Shown: positions 50,367 through 60,604 of the stretch, piece by piece
Layout of the letters: each line of letters opens with the position of its first letter
How positions within the stretch are numbered: position 1 is the first letter of the stretch
From: Prochlorococcus sp. AG-670-O17
GTDB taxonomy: Bacteria > Cyanobacteriota > Cyanobacteriia > PCC-6307 > Cyanobiaceae
Length of the DNA: 62,151 nucleotides
Assembly (NCBI GenBank): GCA_003211315.1
Contig: QCTC01000003.1
Coordinates: 1-62,151 of the forward strand
Direction: 5' to 3'
Notes under the pieces: model-generated
Database searches by the model: none
Told to the model about the DNA's origin: nothing
Seen by the model: the letters and a program-made list of their open reading frames with translations, nothing else
Made by a program: the position numbers and the translations under genes

Positions 50367-51803
50367 TTAATTACTTCCACCTATCCGCCAAAAATTAATT
50401 CCTGATGTCCTAACTTCAACTTTATTTACAATAGACCTAGTATCAAATACCCATGCAGGATGTCTCATTAAACTTGATATCTTTTCCCAATTAAGATTGC
50501 TATACATATCCCATTCTGTAAGGATAATTATCGCATCAGCACCTTTAACTGTCTCATAAATATCTCTGGAAAAAGTCCACATTTTATTTTTACTAGCATT
50601 ATTGATTTTGATCTTAGTAAGGTCTTCTTCTAACTCATTAGAAATTTGAGATTCGAAAACTTTAGGATCATGAATCGCAATAATAGCTTCCTCACTTAAA
50701 AGACTTTTTATTATGGCACGAGAAGGTGATTCCCTAGTATCATTTGTATTAGCTTTAAAAGCATAACCAAAAACTGCTAATTTTTTTCCTGCTATATTCC
50801 CAAAAAGTTTTTGTACGATAATCTTATAAATTCTTCTTTGATTCCAAGAATTAATCAAAACTACCTGTTCCCAATAATTAGCAACTTCTTCTAGACCAAA
50901 GTGTCTACAAAGATAAACTAAATTCAAAACATCTTTTTTAAAACAACTTCCACCAAATCCCGGTCCTGCATTTAGGAACTCTTTCCCTATTCTTCTATCA
51001 CTCCCAATGGCTTTTGAAACCTCTCTGACATCAGCTCCACTTTCTTCGCAAATTGCTGCTACTGAATTTATTGAACTAATCCTTTGAGCTAAGAAAGCAT
51101 TAGAAATTAATTTTGATAATTCACTACTCCATAGATTTGTACATATTATCTTTTCACTAGGTATCCAATTAAAATATATATCTTTTAATTTATTTACTGC
51201 TATCTGATCTTCTCCTCCAATTAAAACTCTATCGGGATTTTCTAAATCGTTAATTGCAGAACCTTCAGATAGAAACTCTGGGTTTGACAATATCGAAAAT
51301 TTTATTTTATCCTGAGATCCCTGCGAGGACAAAGAATAAAAGCTTAAGATATCTTTTATAGTTTGAGCAGTTTTTACTGGCAACGTGCTTTTTTCTACCA
51401 CTATTGTGTAACCTTCTGCTGCCTCTCCTATTTGCCTAGCGCATGACTCTACCCATTTGAGATTACTCGCCTGACCTGCACCAATTCCACTTGTTTTAAT
51501 TGGTGTATTTACAGAGATAAATACCATGTCTGCATTTTTTATAGCGTTATTAATATCATTTGAAAAAAAGAGATTTTTAAATCTTGTCCTTTTAATTATT
51601 TCAGATAAAAAAGGTTCAAAAACAGGAAGCTTATCTAAATTATCACTATTCCACAAATTAATTTTTTTTTCATCTTTATCTACAACAGTTACTCTTATAT
51701 TTGGACATTTATCAGCCATCACGGCCATAGTAGGACCACCTACGTACCCTGCTCCAATACAACAAATGTTTTTTATTGTTCGATAATCTTCATTCGCTTG
51801 CAT
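50367..51803 (-). CDS. ugd: UDP-glucose 6-dehydrogenase
   Basis: 478 residues, the longer eukaryotic-type form. N-terminal 'CCIGAGYVGGPTMAVMADKC' NAD fold, 'ILSNPEFLSEGSAINDLENP', catalytic Cys in 'GPGFGGSCFKKDVLNLVYLC', and C-terminal 'FGYAFKANTNDTRESPSRAI'. It makes UDP-glucuronate by two-step oxidation; that could feed the UXS-like decarboxylase at 3057-4118 or be built directly into glycan. Confidence 0.95.
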   Translation of the reverse strand: MQANEDYRTIKNICCIGAGYVGGPTMAVMADKCPNIRVTVVDKDEKKINLWNSDNLDKLPVFEPFLSEIIKRTRFKNLFFSNDINNAIKNADMVFISVNTPIKTSGIGAGQASNLKWVESCARQIGEAAEGYTIVVEKSTLPVKTAQTIKDILSFYSLSSQGSQDKIKFSILSNPEFLSEGSAINDLENPDRVLIGGEDQIAVNKLKDIYFNWIPSEKIICTNLWSSELSKLISNAFLAQRISSINSVAAICEESGADVREVSKAIGSDRRIGKEFLNAGPGFGGSCFKKDVLNLVYLCRHFGLEEVANYWEQVVLINSWNQRRIYKIIVQKLFGNIAGKKLAVFGYAFKANTNDTRESPSRAIIKSLLSEEAIIAIHDPKVFESQISNELEEDLTKIKINNASKNKMWTFSRDIYETVKGADAIIILTEWDMYSNLNWEKISSLMRHPAWVFDTRSIVNKVEVRTSGINFWRIGGSN

Positions 51804-52630
51804 AATTTATTTAAAGATTAGAAAAAATTCTTTTAGTTAATTATTCAAAACTACATTAAAATTTTAATTTATTAAAATTATAATTAATGTTTTCTCAAGA
51901 AAAACTTATTGTTTTTCCAAACCTTTTTTAAAATTTATTGTTGACTATCAATTAAGATATAAATGCACAATTTGTATCAAGCTTTTATCTAAACAGATCA
52001 TCATATTTAATAAATTTGTAATAAAAGTTTTAAATCTTTTTAAGTAATTTTATAATTAATCCTTAAAGATAATTTATTTGACCTCCCCATCCAAATCAGT
52101 GAATTGAAATAGTTTGAATCAATCACCCCATTTATCTCTCTAGAAAAATCAAAAAAACATTAAACAAAATTTTCAATGACGAATCCAAGTATATTGAATT
52201 TTCCAAAATAATTTCAAGAGTTTCAAAGAATATTCTCTAAATAGTTAACAGCATAAGCAAAACAGATATAATACAAAACTTTTTAAATTTTAAATCTTGA
52301 TTGTATGGTTTAAGAGAAAAATGACAAATGAATTTAAATTTCGGATTTTAGGGAATTTTTTTAATATTACCTTGATGTCTAAAGTTTAAATGATTTACAT
52401 ACTCAAACCAAGAAAGTTTATCTAAATAAAAATTAAACTAATAAATCCCTGCACTTAGCATTATTAAATTAGTAAACTAGAAATATTATAAATTATTAAA
52501 ATAATAAATTTAATTACATGAAACCTAAACTTTAAAATATTAACAGATTAAGATATTAAAATATCATTAATAAGCTAATATAATATAAAATAGTCTATTT
52601 CTATTTACTTTTTATAAAAGAAAACTTGTA
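51804..52630. other. 827-base gene-free stretch inside the surface island
   Basis: Extremely AT-rich. No ORF over about 30 codons with a credible start, no tRNA-like fold and no recognisable gene remnant. It must contain the divergent promoters of ugd (minus) and the ABC exporter (plus). The length is unusual for a genome where most gaps are below 150 bases, which suggests a deleted or eroded gene. Confidence 0.55.
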
Positions 52631-54421
52631 ATGAAATACAACAGAAAAGAAGATAATACTTTAATCTTATTAGGTAAATTATACAAAATTTTAAATAAAA
52701 AAAGGAAACTTGAAATAAAATTAATTATTTTTATAATTATAATAAATGGACTTTTAGAAATATTTTCTATTGGTTCACTAGTACCCTTATTAACATTAAT
52801 TTCAAACCCTCAAGATTTAATTATTAATCTCGGCAAAATAAATCTCTTAAATAGATTTTTCTTTTTAGAAAATAATTTAATTGTTTTAATTGCATCATTA
52901 TTCTTTGGATTAATAATATTAACAAATCTTTTAAAAATAATTTTTCTCCGATTAATATGTAATTCAACATCGAAAATGGCAGGAGATATTAGTTACTTAG
53001 CTTATAATCACGAAATTAATAGAAATTATATTGATCATCTAAAAGTAAATAGTAGTAATTCAATTTCAACAATTACGATACAAATAAATGCAGCATTAAC
53101 TGGTTTGATTGCTGCTTTTCAACTCTTGTCTTCATTAGTAATTTCCTCTTTTATAGTACTATATCTATTATATCTTAATCTCAAGATTACATTATTATTA
53201 TTATTTATAATATCCTTTATATATATATTAATTATTAATAATTCTAAGTTTAAATTAATAGATAATAGTAAAATCTTTACTAATAAAACAAATCAGCAGG
53301 TAAAACTAATACAGGAAACTTTTGGGAATTTCAGGGAGATTATATTTAGTGGTAACATTAATTACTATCTTAATAAATATAAAAATATAGATAAATCTTT
53401 AAGAGAAGCTCAAGCTCAAAATCAATTTATTCCTGCTTACCCAAGGTACTTAATTGAGTTATTGTTAGTTATGCTTATATTTATAATTTTTAATTTAACA
53501 AATAATCAGTTTAATCAAGATTTAAAAAATCTAACTCCAATTATAGGAGCTTTTGTCTTTGGTTCTCAAAGATTATTACCTACTACTCAGCTTATTTATG
53601 CTTCTTGGACTAATATCAAAGCAAAGCAAGATTCTATTAAAAAAGTAGTTGAATATATTAAAAATATAAATTTATCGAAAGATAATATATCTATAAATAA
53701 TTCTTTAAAAAATAAACTTAATTTTAAAACTTTATTGTTGAATAATATTTACTTTAAATATAGATTAAATGAAAAAGATGTTATAAAAGGCATCAATTTA
53801 CAAATTAATAAAGGAGATAGATTAGGCTTATTAGGTAAAAGCGGTTCAGGTAAAAGTACTATATTAGAATTAATAAGTGGACTACTTATGCCAAGCAAAG
53901 GTGAAATTTTAATAAATAATACCCCTCTTAAATATAATTCTAAAACTTTAAGATTATTTCAAGATATTATTTCTTATTCACCTCAGGAAACTTACCTTTC
54001 TGATACAACAATTGCAAAAAACATAGCTTTAGGAATTAACGACAATCTTATTGATAAAAAAAGAATGAGAAAAGCAATAGTTTATTCTCAGTTAAGTGAA
54101 CTTATTAACTCCCTCCCTGAAGGAATTAATACTAAAGTAGGTGAAAAGGGATCTAATTTAAGTGGAGGACAAAGACAAAGAATTGGATTAGCTAGAGCTA
54201 TTTATAAAAATAGTAGTTTTCTGATTTTAGATGAATTCACAAGCTCTCTTGATGAATCAACGGAAAAAGAAATAATGAGTACTATAAAAAATTTACCGAG
54301 ATCAAAAACAATAATAATAGTTAGCCATAGAAAAAAGGTGTTAGATATTTGCGATAAAATTATAAAAGTAGAAGATGGTAAAGTAAGCAAAGTATTAAAT
54401 AAAAAACAAGAATACACCTAA
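52631..54421 (+). CDS. ABC exporter, fused membrane and ATPase domains
   Basis: 596 residues. About six helices in residues 25-330, then the ATPase: Walker A 'GLLGKSGSGKSTILEL', Q-loop 'DIISYSPQETYLSD', signature 'NLSGGQRQRIGLARAI', Walker B 'SFLILDEFTSSLDE', H-loop 'TIIIVSHRKK'. Homodimeric MsbA-like half-transporter architecture. Its place at the head of the glycan cassette suggests flipping or export of a lipid-linked sugar. Very AT-rich codons, like the following genes. Confidence 0.9.
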   Translation: MKYNRKEDNTLILLGKLYKILNKKRKLEIKLIIFIIIINGLLEIFSIGSLVPLLTLISNPQDLIINLGKINLLNRFFFLENNLIVLIASLFFGLIILTNLLKIIFLRLICNSTSKMAGDISYLAYNHEINRNYIDHLKVNSSNSISTITIQINAALTGLIAAFQLLSSLVISSFIVLYLLYLNLKITLLLLFIISFIYILIINNSKFKLIDNSKIFTNKTNQQVKLIQETFGNFREIIFSGNINYYLNKYKNIDKSLREAQAQNQFIPAYPRYLIELLLVMLIFIIFNLTNNQFNQDLKNLTPIIGAFVFGSQRLLPTTQLIYASWTNIKAKQDSIKKVVEYIKNINLSKDNISINNSLKNKLNFKTLLLNNIYFKYRLNEKDVIKGINLQINKGDRLGLLGKSGSGKSTILELISGLLMPSKGEILINNTPLKYNSKTLRLFQDIISYSPQETYLSDTTIAKNIALGINDNLIDKKRMRKAIVYSQLSELINSLPEGINTKVGEKGSNLSGGQRQRIGLARAIYKNSSFLILDEFTSSLDESTEKEIMSTIKNLPRSKTIIIVSHRKKVLDICDKIIKVEDGKVSKVLNKKQEYT

Positions 54422-54539
54422 TTGATGAATAAAAAATTATACCCAATAAAAAATAACAAGAATAAATTATTCTTAATAATGGCTGTTTTTTAAATCAAGT
54501 TAATATTTTGATTTAAAATAAATTTATTTAAAGATATAG

Positions 54540-55265
54540 ATGTCTAAAAAAGTTTTATGTATGATCCCCGCAAGAATAGGTTCCCAACGATTCAAGAAAA
54601 AGAATCTTGCATTAATTAATAAAAAACCAGTACTATCATGGGGTATTGAAGCGGCATTTAATGCAAAAATATTCGATAAAATTGTTGTTAATGGAGATTG
54701 CGAAGAATTTGAACAGATTAGCAATTCATATAACCTTGATTATTTCATGAGAAAACAAACACTATCATCAAGTGAAGCAAAATCCGATGACGTTGTATAT
54801 GATTTTCTAGAAAACCATAAATGTGACTATATTGTCTGGTTCAATGCTATTGCTCCATTACAAACCATAAAAGATATCAATGGATTTGTTAATAGCCTTG
54901 TTAAAAATAATTTTGACTCTTTATTCTCAATTAAGACCGAATATGTTCAAGCACTCTTCAAAAAATCACCATTAAATTTTAAAATCAAAGAAAAATTCTC
55001 CAAAACGCAAGATTTGAATCCAATAAAACTTTTTGTACCATCCCTTATGGCCTGGAATGCTAATTCTTTTAGAGAAAACTATCTTGAAAATAAATTTAGT
55101 TTTTTTACAGGAAAAATTGGTTATTACGAAATAAAATCTAAGTTATCGTCTTTGGTAATAAAAAATGAAGATGATTTTAGATTAATAAGATCAGTAATCG
55201 AAGGGTTTTCAACCTACAATAATGAAGTTGAATATTATTCGTTTATAAAAGATGAAAATAATTGA
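54540..55265 (+). CDS. CMP-sugar-type cytidylyltransferase
   Basis: 241 residues. 'MIPARIGSQRFKKKNLALIN' is the nucleotide-binding P-loop-like motif of the CMP-NeuAc/CMP-Kdo synthetases (A-R-x-G-S-x-R). The sugar part is less conserved: 'WFNAIAPLQTIKDINGFVNS' replaces 'D-x-x-x-P-x-R' type strings. It activates an acidic sugar (nonulosonic acid, Kdo or relative) with CTP. It overlaps the next gene by 14 bases, so translation is coupled. Confidence 0.85.
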   Translation: MSKKVLCMIPARIGSQRFKKKNLALINKKPVLSWGIEAAFNAKIFDKIVVNGDCEEFEQISNSYNLDYFMRKQTLSSSEAKSDDVVYDFLENHKCDYIVWFNAIAPLQTIKDINGFVNSLVKNNFDSLFSIKTEYVQALFKKSPLNFKIKEKFSKTQDLNPIKLFVPSLMAWNANSFRENYLENKFSFFTGKIGYYEIKSKLSSLVIKNEDDFRLIRSVIEGFSTYNNEVEYYSFIKDENN

Positions 55266-56256
55266 TCATTCAGTACTTAAAACAAAATCGAAAGATATAT
55301 TAAAAAAATTTGGTGCAGATGAATTTTCAGCCGAGTCTGTTTCGAAAGGATTGGTAGAAACTTCTTTGCGTGGAGTTGATTCTCATGGGATAAGGTTATT
55401 GCCCCACTATATTAATGCTCTTAAAAATGGACGAATTAATGGCGCTCCAAAATTTAAAACTAACAATAAATATCCTGCATTAATTGGTCTTGATGCGGAT
55501 AATTCTTTTGGACATGCCGCTGGCTTCAAAAGTGTTGAGATTGGGATGAAGATTGCTGAAGAACATGGAATATCTGCCGTTTCCGTATTAAATTCAAGCC
55601 ACCCCGGAGCAATGGCTTCATTTTCACTGGAAGCAGCTAGAAATGGGTTTTGTAGTTTCTCTTTCACTCATGCAGATGCTCTTATACAAAGTTATGGAGG
55701 TAAAAATCCATTTTTCGGGACAAATCCAATATGTTTTGCTGCTCCAAGAAAAAATGAAGAGCCTTTTTGCTTAGATATGGCTCCAACTTTTATTCCTTGG
55801 AATAAGATACTTGAAACTAAAGAAACCAATAAACTATTAGAGAATAAAGTTGCTGTTGATAGTAATGGAAATCCTACAAATAATCCTCTTGATGCTAAAG
55901 CATTAATTGGTATTGGAAATTATAAAGGTTTTGCATTAGCGGCAATGGTAGAAGTGCTTTGTTCTACTATGTCAGGTATGCCTTTTGGTCCTCATATATC
56001 AAGTATGTATAAATCTTCAATAAAGGAAAAAAGAAAATTAGGTCAATTTTATATCTTTTTTAAGAATGATGTAAATGTAGATAATGAAGAATTCATGAAT
56101 ACACTTGAAAAAATGACTTTAGAAGTAAGAAATCAAGAACCAAATCATCCAGGAAATAAAGTTCAAATGCCAAATGATCCACAAATCAAAACAAGTCAAG
56201 AGAGGTTAAAAGATGGTATTCCAGTTATGGAAAATGTTATGGAATTGCTTTTTTAA
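55252..56256 (+). CDS. Ldh_2-family (malate/lactate/ureidoglycolate-type) dehydrogenase
   Basis: 334 residues. Family signatures: catalytic His in 'TSLRGVDSHGIRLLPHYINA', 'SSHPGAMASFSLEAARNGF' and 'YGGKNPFFGTNPICFAAPRK'. NAD(P)-dependent reduction or oxidation of a 2-keto/2-hydroxy acid. In a sugar cassette it may act on the alpha-keto acid of a nonulosonate or ulosonate precursor; that is inference. It ends 2 bases before the next start. Confidence 0.88.
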   Translation: MKIIDHSVLKTKSKDILKKFGADEFSAESVSKGLVETSLRGVDSHGIRLLPHYINALKNGRINGAPKFKTNNKYPALIGLDADNSFGHAAGFKSVEIGMKIAEEHGISAVSVLNSSHPGAMASFSLEAARNGFCSFSFTHADALIQSYGGKNPFFGTNPICFAAPRKNEEPFCLDMAPTFIPWNKILETKETNKLLENKVAVDSNGNPTNNPLDAKALIGIGNYKGFALAAMVEVLCSTMSGMPFGPHISSMYKSSIKEKRKLGQFYIFFKNDVNVDNEEFMNTLEKMTLEVRNQEPNHPGNKVQMPNDPQIKTSQERLKDGIPVMENVMELLF

Positions 56257-56258
56257 AA

Positions 56259-57437
56259 ATGGATAAATATTTAGAAATTATCTTAATAGGATCAGGTTAT
56301 TATGTTTGTGGTAAAAATAAGAATAATTATGGAACAATTTTACCTGCAATATTATCCTTTGCAAAATTAAATTCTTTCAAAATTAATATCGTTGTTGGGA
56401 TAAATAAGAAAAACAGTGCCGAAACCTTCTCAATAAAAATTGATCAGTTAAGAAAAATATTATCCGTTGAAGATTTGGTAAGTTATGAATTTATTTATTG
56501 TGAGGGTTCGCCAGTTAATTTTATAACTAAATACAATTCAAAGTGCGATCTTAAAGCTGGTATTATTTCCGTTCCTGATCACTTACATTTCTTGTGGGCT
56601 GAGCATTTAATAAAATCTAAAATACCTTTATTAGTGGTAAAGCCATTAACTCTAAAACTGAAAGATTCAATAAAGTTATTTAATTTAAGTAAAAATCTAA
56701 GTACTCCGATTTACGTTGAATTTCATAAAAGATTTGATAGACAACTTAAGTTTACAAAAGATTCATTCCAAAAAGGGTTAATAGGAGATCCCTTATATGC
56801 TTTTACAGAATATACGCAAAAAAAAGAGGTTCCCTTAGAAAATTTTAAAAATTGGGCTAATTTCACAAATATTTTTTCTTATTTAGGCGTTCATTATGTC
56901 GACGCTATTAGATATATTACAGCTGCTGTTCCAAAAAGAGTAAGTGCTACCGGTCAAAAACAATTCTTAATTAAACATGGCATTGATACATACGACACTA
57001 TTCAATGTAATTTAGAATGGGAAACTAATAATAAAAAAAGATTTAATCAGATTATAGTGTGTAGCTGGATTGAATCTAACCAGTCATCAGCCATGTCAAA
57101 ACAAGACCTTCATCTGATTGGAACTAATGGGAGATTAGATTGCGAACAAAAAGATAGAGGGCTTAAATTACTTACTGACAATACTGCTACCGAAGATATT
57201 AATCCAGACTTCACAAGAATGTATTCTTATAATGAATCGAATATATTTGAAGGTTATGGCATTGATTCTGTTATGAATTTTATTAATAATATTGCCTCTA
57301 ACTATTCGCAAACTAAAGATAGTAGATTATGTTCTGTTAAAGAATCTTTGTTCTCTACTGCGGTGATTGAAAATTGTTTTAAGAGTCTCAAGCAAAATTC
57401 AGAGTGGATAAAAATAGATTTAAATTTAGAAAGTTAA
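56259..57437 (+). CDS. Divergent Gfo/Idh/MocA-family oxidoreductase
   Basis: 392 residues. The N-terminal Rossmann fold has an unusual glycine motif ('IGSGYYVCGKNKNNYG') and a long insertion before 'GIISVPDHLHFLWAEHLIKS'. The EKP signature is 'VVKPLTLKLK', with Val in place of Glu. C-terminal 'YVEFHKRFDRQLKFTKDSFQ' and 'YLGVHYVDAIRY' keep the family pattern. It probably reduces or oxidises a sugar acid together with the Ldh_2 enzyme; the altered EKP suggests a specialised cofactor site. Confidence 0.82.
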   Translation: MDKYLEIILIGSGYYVCGKNKNNYGTILPAILSFAKLNSFKINIVVGINKKNSAETFSIKIDQLRKILSVEDLVSYEFIYCEGSPVNFITKYNSKCDLKAGIISVPDHLHFLWAEHLIKSKIPLLVVKPLTLKLKDSIKLFNLSKNLSTPIYVEFHKRFDRQLKFTKDSFQKGLIGDPLYAFTEYTQKKEVPLENFKNWANFTNIFSYLGVHYVDAIRYITAAVPKRVSATGQKQFLIKHGIDTYDTIQCNLEWETNNKKRFNQIIVCSWIESNQSSAMSKQDLHLIGTNGRLDCEQKDRGLKLLTDNTATEDINPDFTRMYSYNESNIFEGYGIDSVMNFINNIASNYSQTKDSRLCSVKESLFSTAVIENCFKSLKQNSEWIKIDLNLES

Positions 57438-57513
57438 TTTAAAAAAGATTTAATTTTCAAAAAATTATGGATGTTATCATTGATTTATAAAAGTAAATTT
57501 AAATCTATAATTA

Positions 57514-58866
57514 ATGAATCACTTATTATCAATAATAATAAGAACAAAAAACGAAGAGAGATGGATTGGTCTATGTCTAGAAAGGATAAAGAGTCAAAAC
57601 TATAAAAATCATGAAATAATCCTTGTTGATTCGGGGAGCACAGATAAAACAGTTGCTAAAGCCAAAAGACATGGAATAGATAAATTAGTTATTATTGATG
57701 ATTACAAACCAGGCAAAGCAATAAATTTAGGAATTGAGGAGTCCAAGGGAGAATTTATTGTGATTTTATCTGCTCATTGTCTACCTATCAAAAACGACTG
57801 GCTAGATGAATTATTAGAGGAAATAAGTTCATTAGAGGAACTAGGGGGTGTTTACGGAAAACAAGTTCCAATGGATTTTTCTAGTAATGAGGATAAAAGA
57901 GATTTATTAATAGTATTTGGGGAAGATCCTAGAATTCAAATTAAAGATAGTTTTTTTCATAATGCGAACTCAATAATTAAGAAAAAAGTTTGGGAAAAAA
58001 TAAAGTTTGATGATTCCGCATCAAACATTGAAGATAGATTATGGGCTGAGGAAATCTTAAAAAATAATTTCAAAATAAAATATACTCCTAAAGCAGCCGT
58101 TTATCATTATCATGGGATCCATCAATCTGGAGATATAAAAAGGCTTGAAGGTGTAACAAGCATAATTGAAAAAATTACTCCTAAATATAAACCTGGATTA
58201 TTAGATCCCAGTAAACTTAACAAATGCCTGGTAATACCCATTAGAGGTACAATTCCTAAATTTGGCAAAGAAAATTTACTTGAGTACATTTCAGATTCAA
58301 TTTTTGGCAACAAACTAATTGATTCATTTTATGTTGCTACTGATAATATAGAAACTTCAGAAATAGCAAAGAGTCTCGGATATTCCATATCAAAGATAAG
58401 GGATCCTTATCTATCAGAACCAAAGAGAACTATTGAGGATGTCCATTTCTGGCATCTAAATATTTTAGAAAAGGAACTTGATTATCATCCTGACATTATT
58501 ATTCATGCAGAAATTACATTTCCATTTCGAAAACCAAATTTACTAGATGAACTTATTAACTCTTTTTTGAATTCAGGTGCAGATACAGTTTTACCTGCAA
58601 AATCAGAGTTCTCGTGGGCATGGCAATATCTTGAAGGAGAAAAAATTATAAGGTTAGACGAAGGTGATATCCCAAGACAGTTTAAAAAATCATTACTCCT
58701 AGGTTCCCATGGATTAGGTTGCATTACGCATGCAGAAGTTGTCAGAAAAAATACTTTAGTTGGGAACAAAGTTTTCCTACAACAGATTAAAGATCAAATT
58801 TCGTTTTTAGAAGTTCGCGATCAAAAAGATGCTGATTACATATACCAAAAAATGAAAAGTGTCTAA
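57514..58866 (+). CDS. Fusion: GT2 glycosyltransferase + CMP-sugar cytidylyltransferase
   Basis: 450 residues. Residues 1-215: GT-A family 2, 'LSIIIRTKNEERWIGLCLER', 'EIILVDSGSTDKT', 'FIVILSAHCLPI' and 'IEDRLWAEEIL'. Residues about 228-450: cytidylyltransferase-like, 'CLVIPIRGTIPKFGKENLLE', 'VATDNIETSEIAKSLGYSIS', 'IIIHAEITFPFRKPNLLDEL', 'FLEVRDQKDADYIYQKMKS'. One polypeptide may activate a sugar and transfer it or a partner sugar. The P-loop in the second half is altered (R-G-T instead of R-x-G-S). Its 3' end overlaps the next gene by 8 bases. Confidence 0.82.
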   Translation: MNHLLSIIIRTKNEERWIGLCLERIKSQNYKNHEIILVDSGSTDKTVAKAKRHGIDKLVIIDDYKPGKAINLGIEESKGEFIVILSAHCLPIKNDWLDELLEEISSLEELGGVYGKQVPMDFSSNEDKRDLLIVFGEDPRIQIKDSFFHNANSIIKKKVWEKIKFDDSASNIEDRLWAEEILKNNFKIKYTPKAAVYHYHGIHQSGDIKRLEGVTSIIEKITPKYKPGLLDPSKLNKCLVIPIRGTIPKFGKENLLEYISDSIFGNKLIDSFYVATDNIETSEIAKSLGYSISKIRDPYLSEPKRTIEDVHFWHLNILEKELDYHPDIIIHAEITFPFRKPNLLDELINSFLNSGADTVLPAKSEFSWAWQYLEGEKIIRLDEGDIPRQFKKSLLLGSHGLGCITHAEVVRKNTLVGNKVFLQQIKDQISFLEVRDQKDADYIYQKMKSV

Positions 58867-60583
58867 AGAGTTAACTAAACTATTTATAGTTTTAAATAAG
58901 AATCACGTCAGTGCATCTTTTTTCAAGTTTAAAAAGGATCTGTTTACTTTTAATAAATATATAATACCCGAGAAATATAGCTCAAAAATCAATCATTTTT
59001 ACCCAAAGGCTATTAATACATCAATAGAATCAAAGTCATTATTTTTAATCACTCAGGAAGTAAAAGAATTCATTAACAAAGAATTAAAAACACAATCAAA
59101 ATATAAAGATATAAAGAATATAGATGAATTATTAGATCCTTTTATAGAAATAAAGGTATCAAGCTATTTATATATGAGAAGTGTAATACCTGATTATAAT
59201 AAATATATATTAATTTATAAAAATAAGACATTAGAATATAATTCTAAAATTGACTTAATAATTGCAATTGAGTTGATAAATAGTAATAAAAAAGACAGTC
59301 AGTACAGTTATATATCAAAGTTTTCAGACAAAAAAGTACATTTCTATAATCTATTATTTATGAATATACAAAGTTTTCTATTAAAAAAACTATTATTTTC
59401 TAACTCAAATAGTTTCTATTTTCTTTCTGATAGAAAAGCTTATTTTATGACTTATCTTTTTGCAAAACATAAAAAAAATAGAGATAATATTTTATATTTT
59501 AGTCCTAATAGGTCTTTCTTAAGTACTTTAAGAATATTATTTATACAAATAATAAATTTATTAGTAAATGGAAAATACAAAGAAATTGGTTTTTTCTTAT
59601 TAATAAATAAGAGAGTAGAAACAAATAAATTTGAATATAAATACTCAAATCTAGATATTGTTAATAAACATAATCTAGATATAAGATATATCAATTTAAT
59701 ATTAAATGAATCAAATAAATTGATAAGTATTACAATAGATTTCTCAGAATATCTAAATAGAGTTCTTAAGCAGGCTAATATAAAAAACTCTTTTTTCCAT
59801 ACAGTAAGATTTCCAGATAATTATGCAATTTCAAGAGCAATTCTTAAAATAAGAAAAAAAGTTTCTTTAATAAGTCATGGTAGTCATACTATTCAGAATG
59901 ATAGCGAACTAAACAAGAGAGTATCAAAGTTACTTGGCTTAGGAATGTCTTATTCCCATGACCAAGGTATAAGATTACTTAGTCAATCAAAATTATGTGA
60001 TGATTATTTAGATTCATTTAACAAAAAATATTCAAAAATTAATTTTATTATCAGCCAAAATCAGTTTCAAACAAAAACAACTGAAAATCCGTTAGAAAAA
60101 AAAACAGAGATCTTATACGTTGGAACTGTTAAAGAATTAGGATCCAGAAGATATTACTATGAATCTTCTCAAGAATTCATAGAGAGCATTAAAAATATTT
60201 ATCAGAAAATTTATAAGTACAGAAGTAAGTTTACAGTCAACATAAGGATAAGGGATGTTCATAATGAGATAGATAGATATATTTTAGAAAGAGCGTTTAA
60301 GAAATTAAAAGATGTTATTAAAATCAATGATGATTCACCATTAATAAATGCACTTAATTCATGCGACTGTATAATCTCGTATTCATCAACCGTACTAGAA
60401 GAGGGAATAAATATTAATAAGCCAGTAATGTGCTACGGCTTACCAGAATATAATCATTTAAAATTTTATGAAAGATTTGAAAATAAAAAAATTGATAAAA
60501 ATTTAAAAATTATTGAGACATGTCTTAAACGCAAATTTATTTTTAATAATAAAGTTTTAAGGAATATTGACTATAAACTATAG
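58859..60583 (+). CDS. Putative GT-B surface-glycan transferase
   Basis: 574 residues from GTG 58859, inside an 8-base GTGTCTAA overlap with the fusion gene. No membrane span beyond one hydrophobic patch near 220-235. C-terminal half has 'LISHGSHTIQNDSELNKRVS', 'ILYVGTVKELGSRRYYYESS', 'FTVNIRIRDVHNEIDRYILE' and 'CDCIISYSSTVLEEGININK', an arrangement like CDP-glycerol- or capsule-type GT-B enzymes (acceptor loop, then the nucleotide-sugar 'S-S-x-x-x-E' motif). Very AT-rich. The family is not recognised with certainty. Confidence 0.6.
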   Translation: MSKELTKLFIVLNKNHVSASFFKFKKDLFTFNKYIIPEKYSSKINHFYPKAINTSIESKSLFLITQEVKEFINKELKTQSKYKDIKNIDELLDPFIEIKVSSYLYMRSVIPDYNKYILIYKNKTLEYNSKIDLIIAIELINSNKKDSQYSYISKFSDKKVHFYNLLFMNIQSFLLKKLLFSNSNSFYFLSDRKAYFMTYLFAKHKKNRDNILYFSPNRSFLSTLRILFIQIINLLVNGKYKEIGFFLLINKRVETNKFEYKYSNLDIVNKHNLDIRYINLILNESNKLISITIDFSEYLNRVLKQANIKNSFFHTVRFPDNYAISRAILKIRKKVSLISHGSHTIQNDSELNKRVSKLLGLGMSYSHDQGIRLLSQSKLCDDYLDSFNKKYSKINFIISQNQFQTKTTENPLEKKTEILYVGTVKELGSRRYYYESSQEFIESIKNIYQKIYKYRSKFTVNIRIRDVHNEIDRYILERAFKKLKDVIKINDDSPLINALNSCDCIISYSSTVLEEGININKPVMCYGLPEYNHLKFYERFENKKIDKNLKIIETCLKRKFIFNNKVLRNIDYKL

Positions 60584-60604
60584 TTAAATCAAATCTAGAT
60601 ATAG

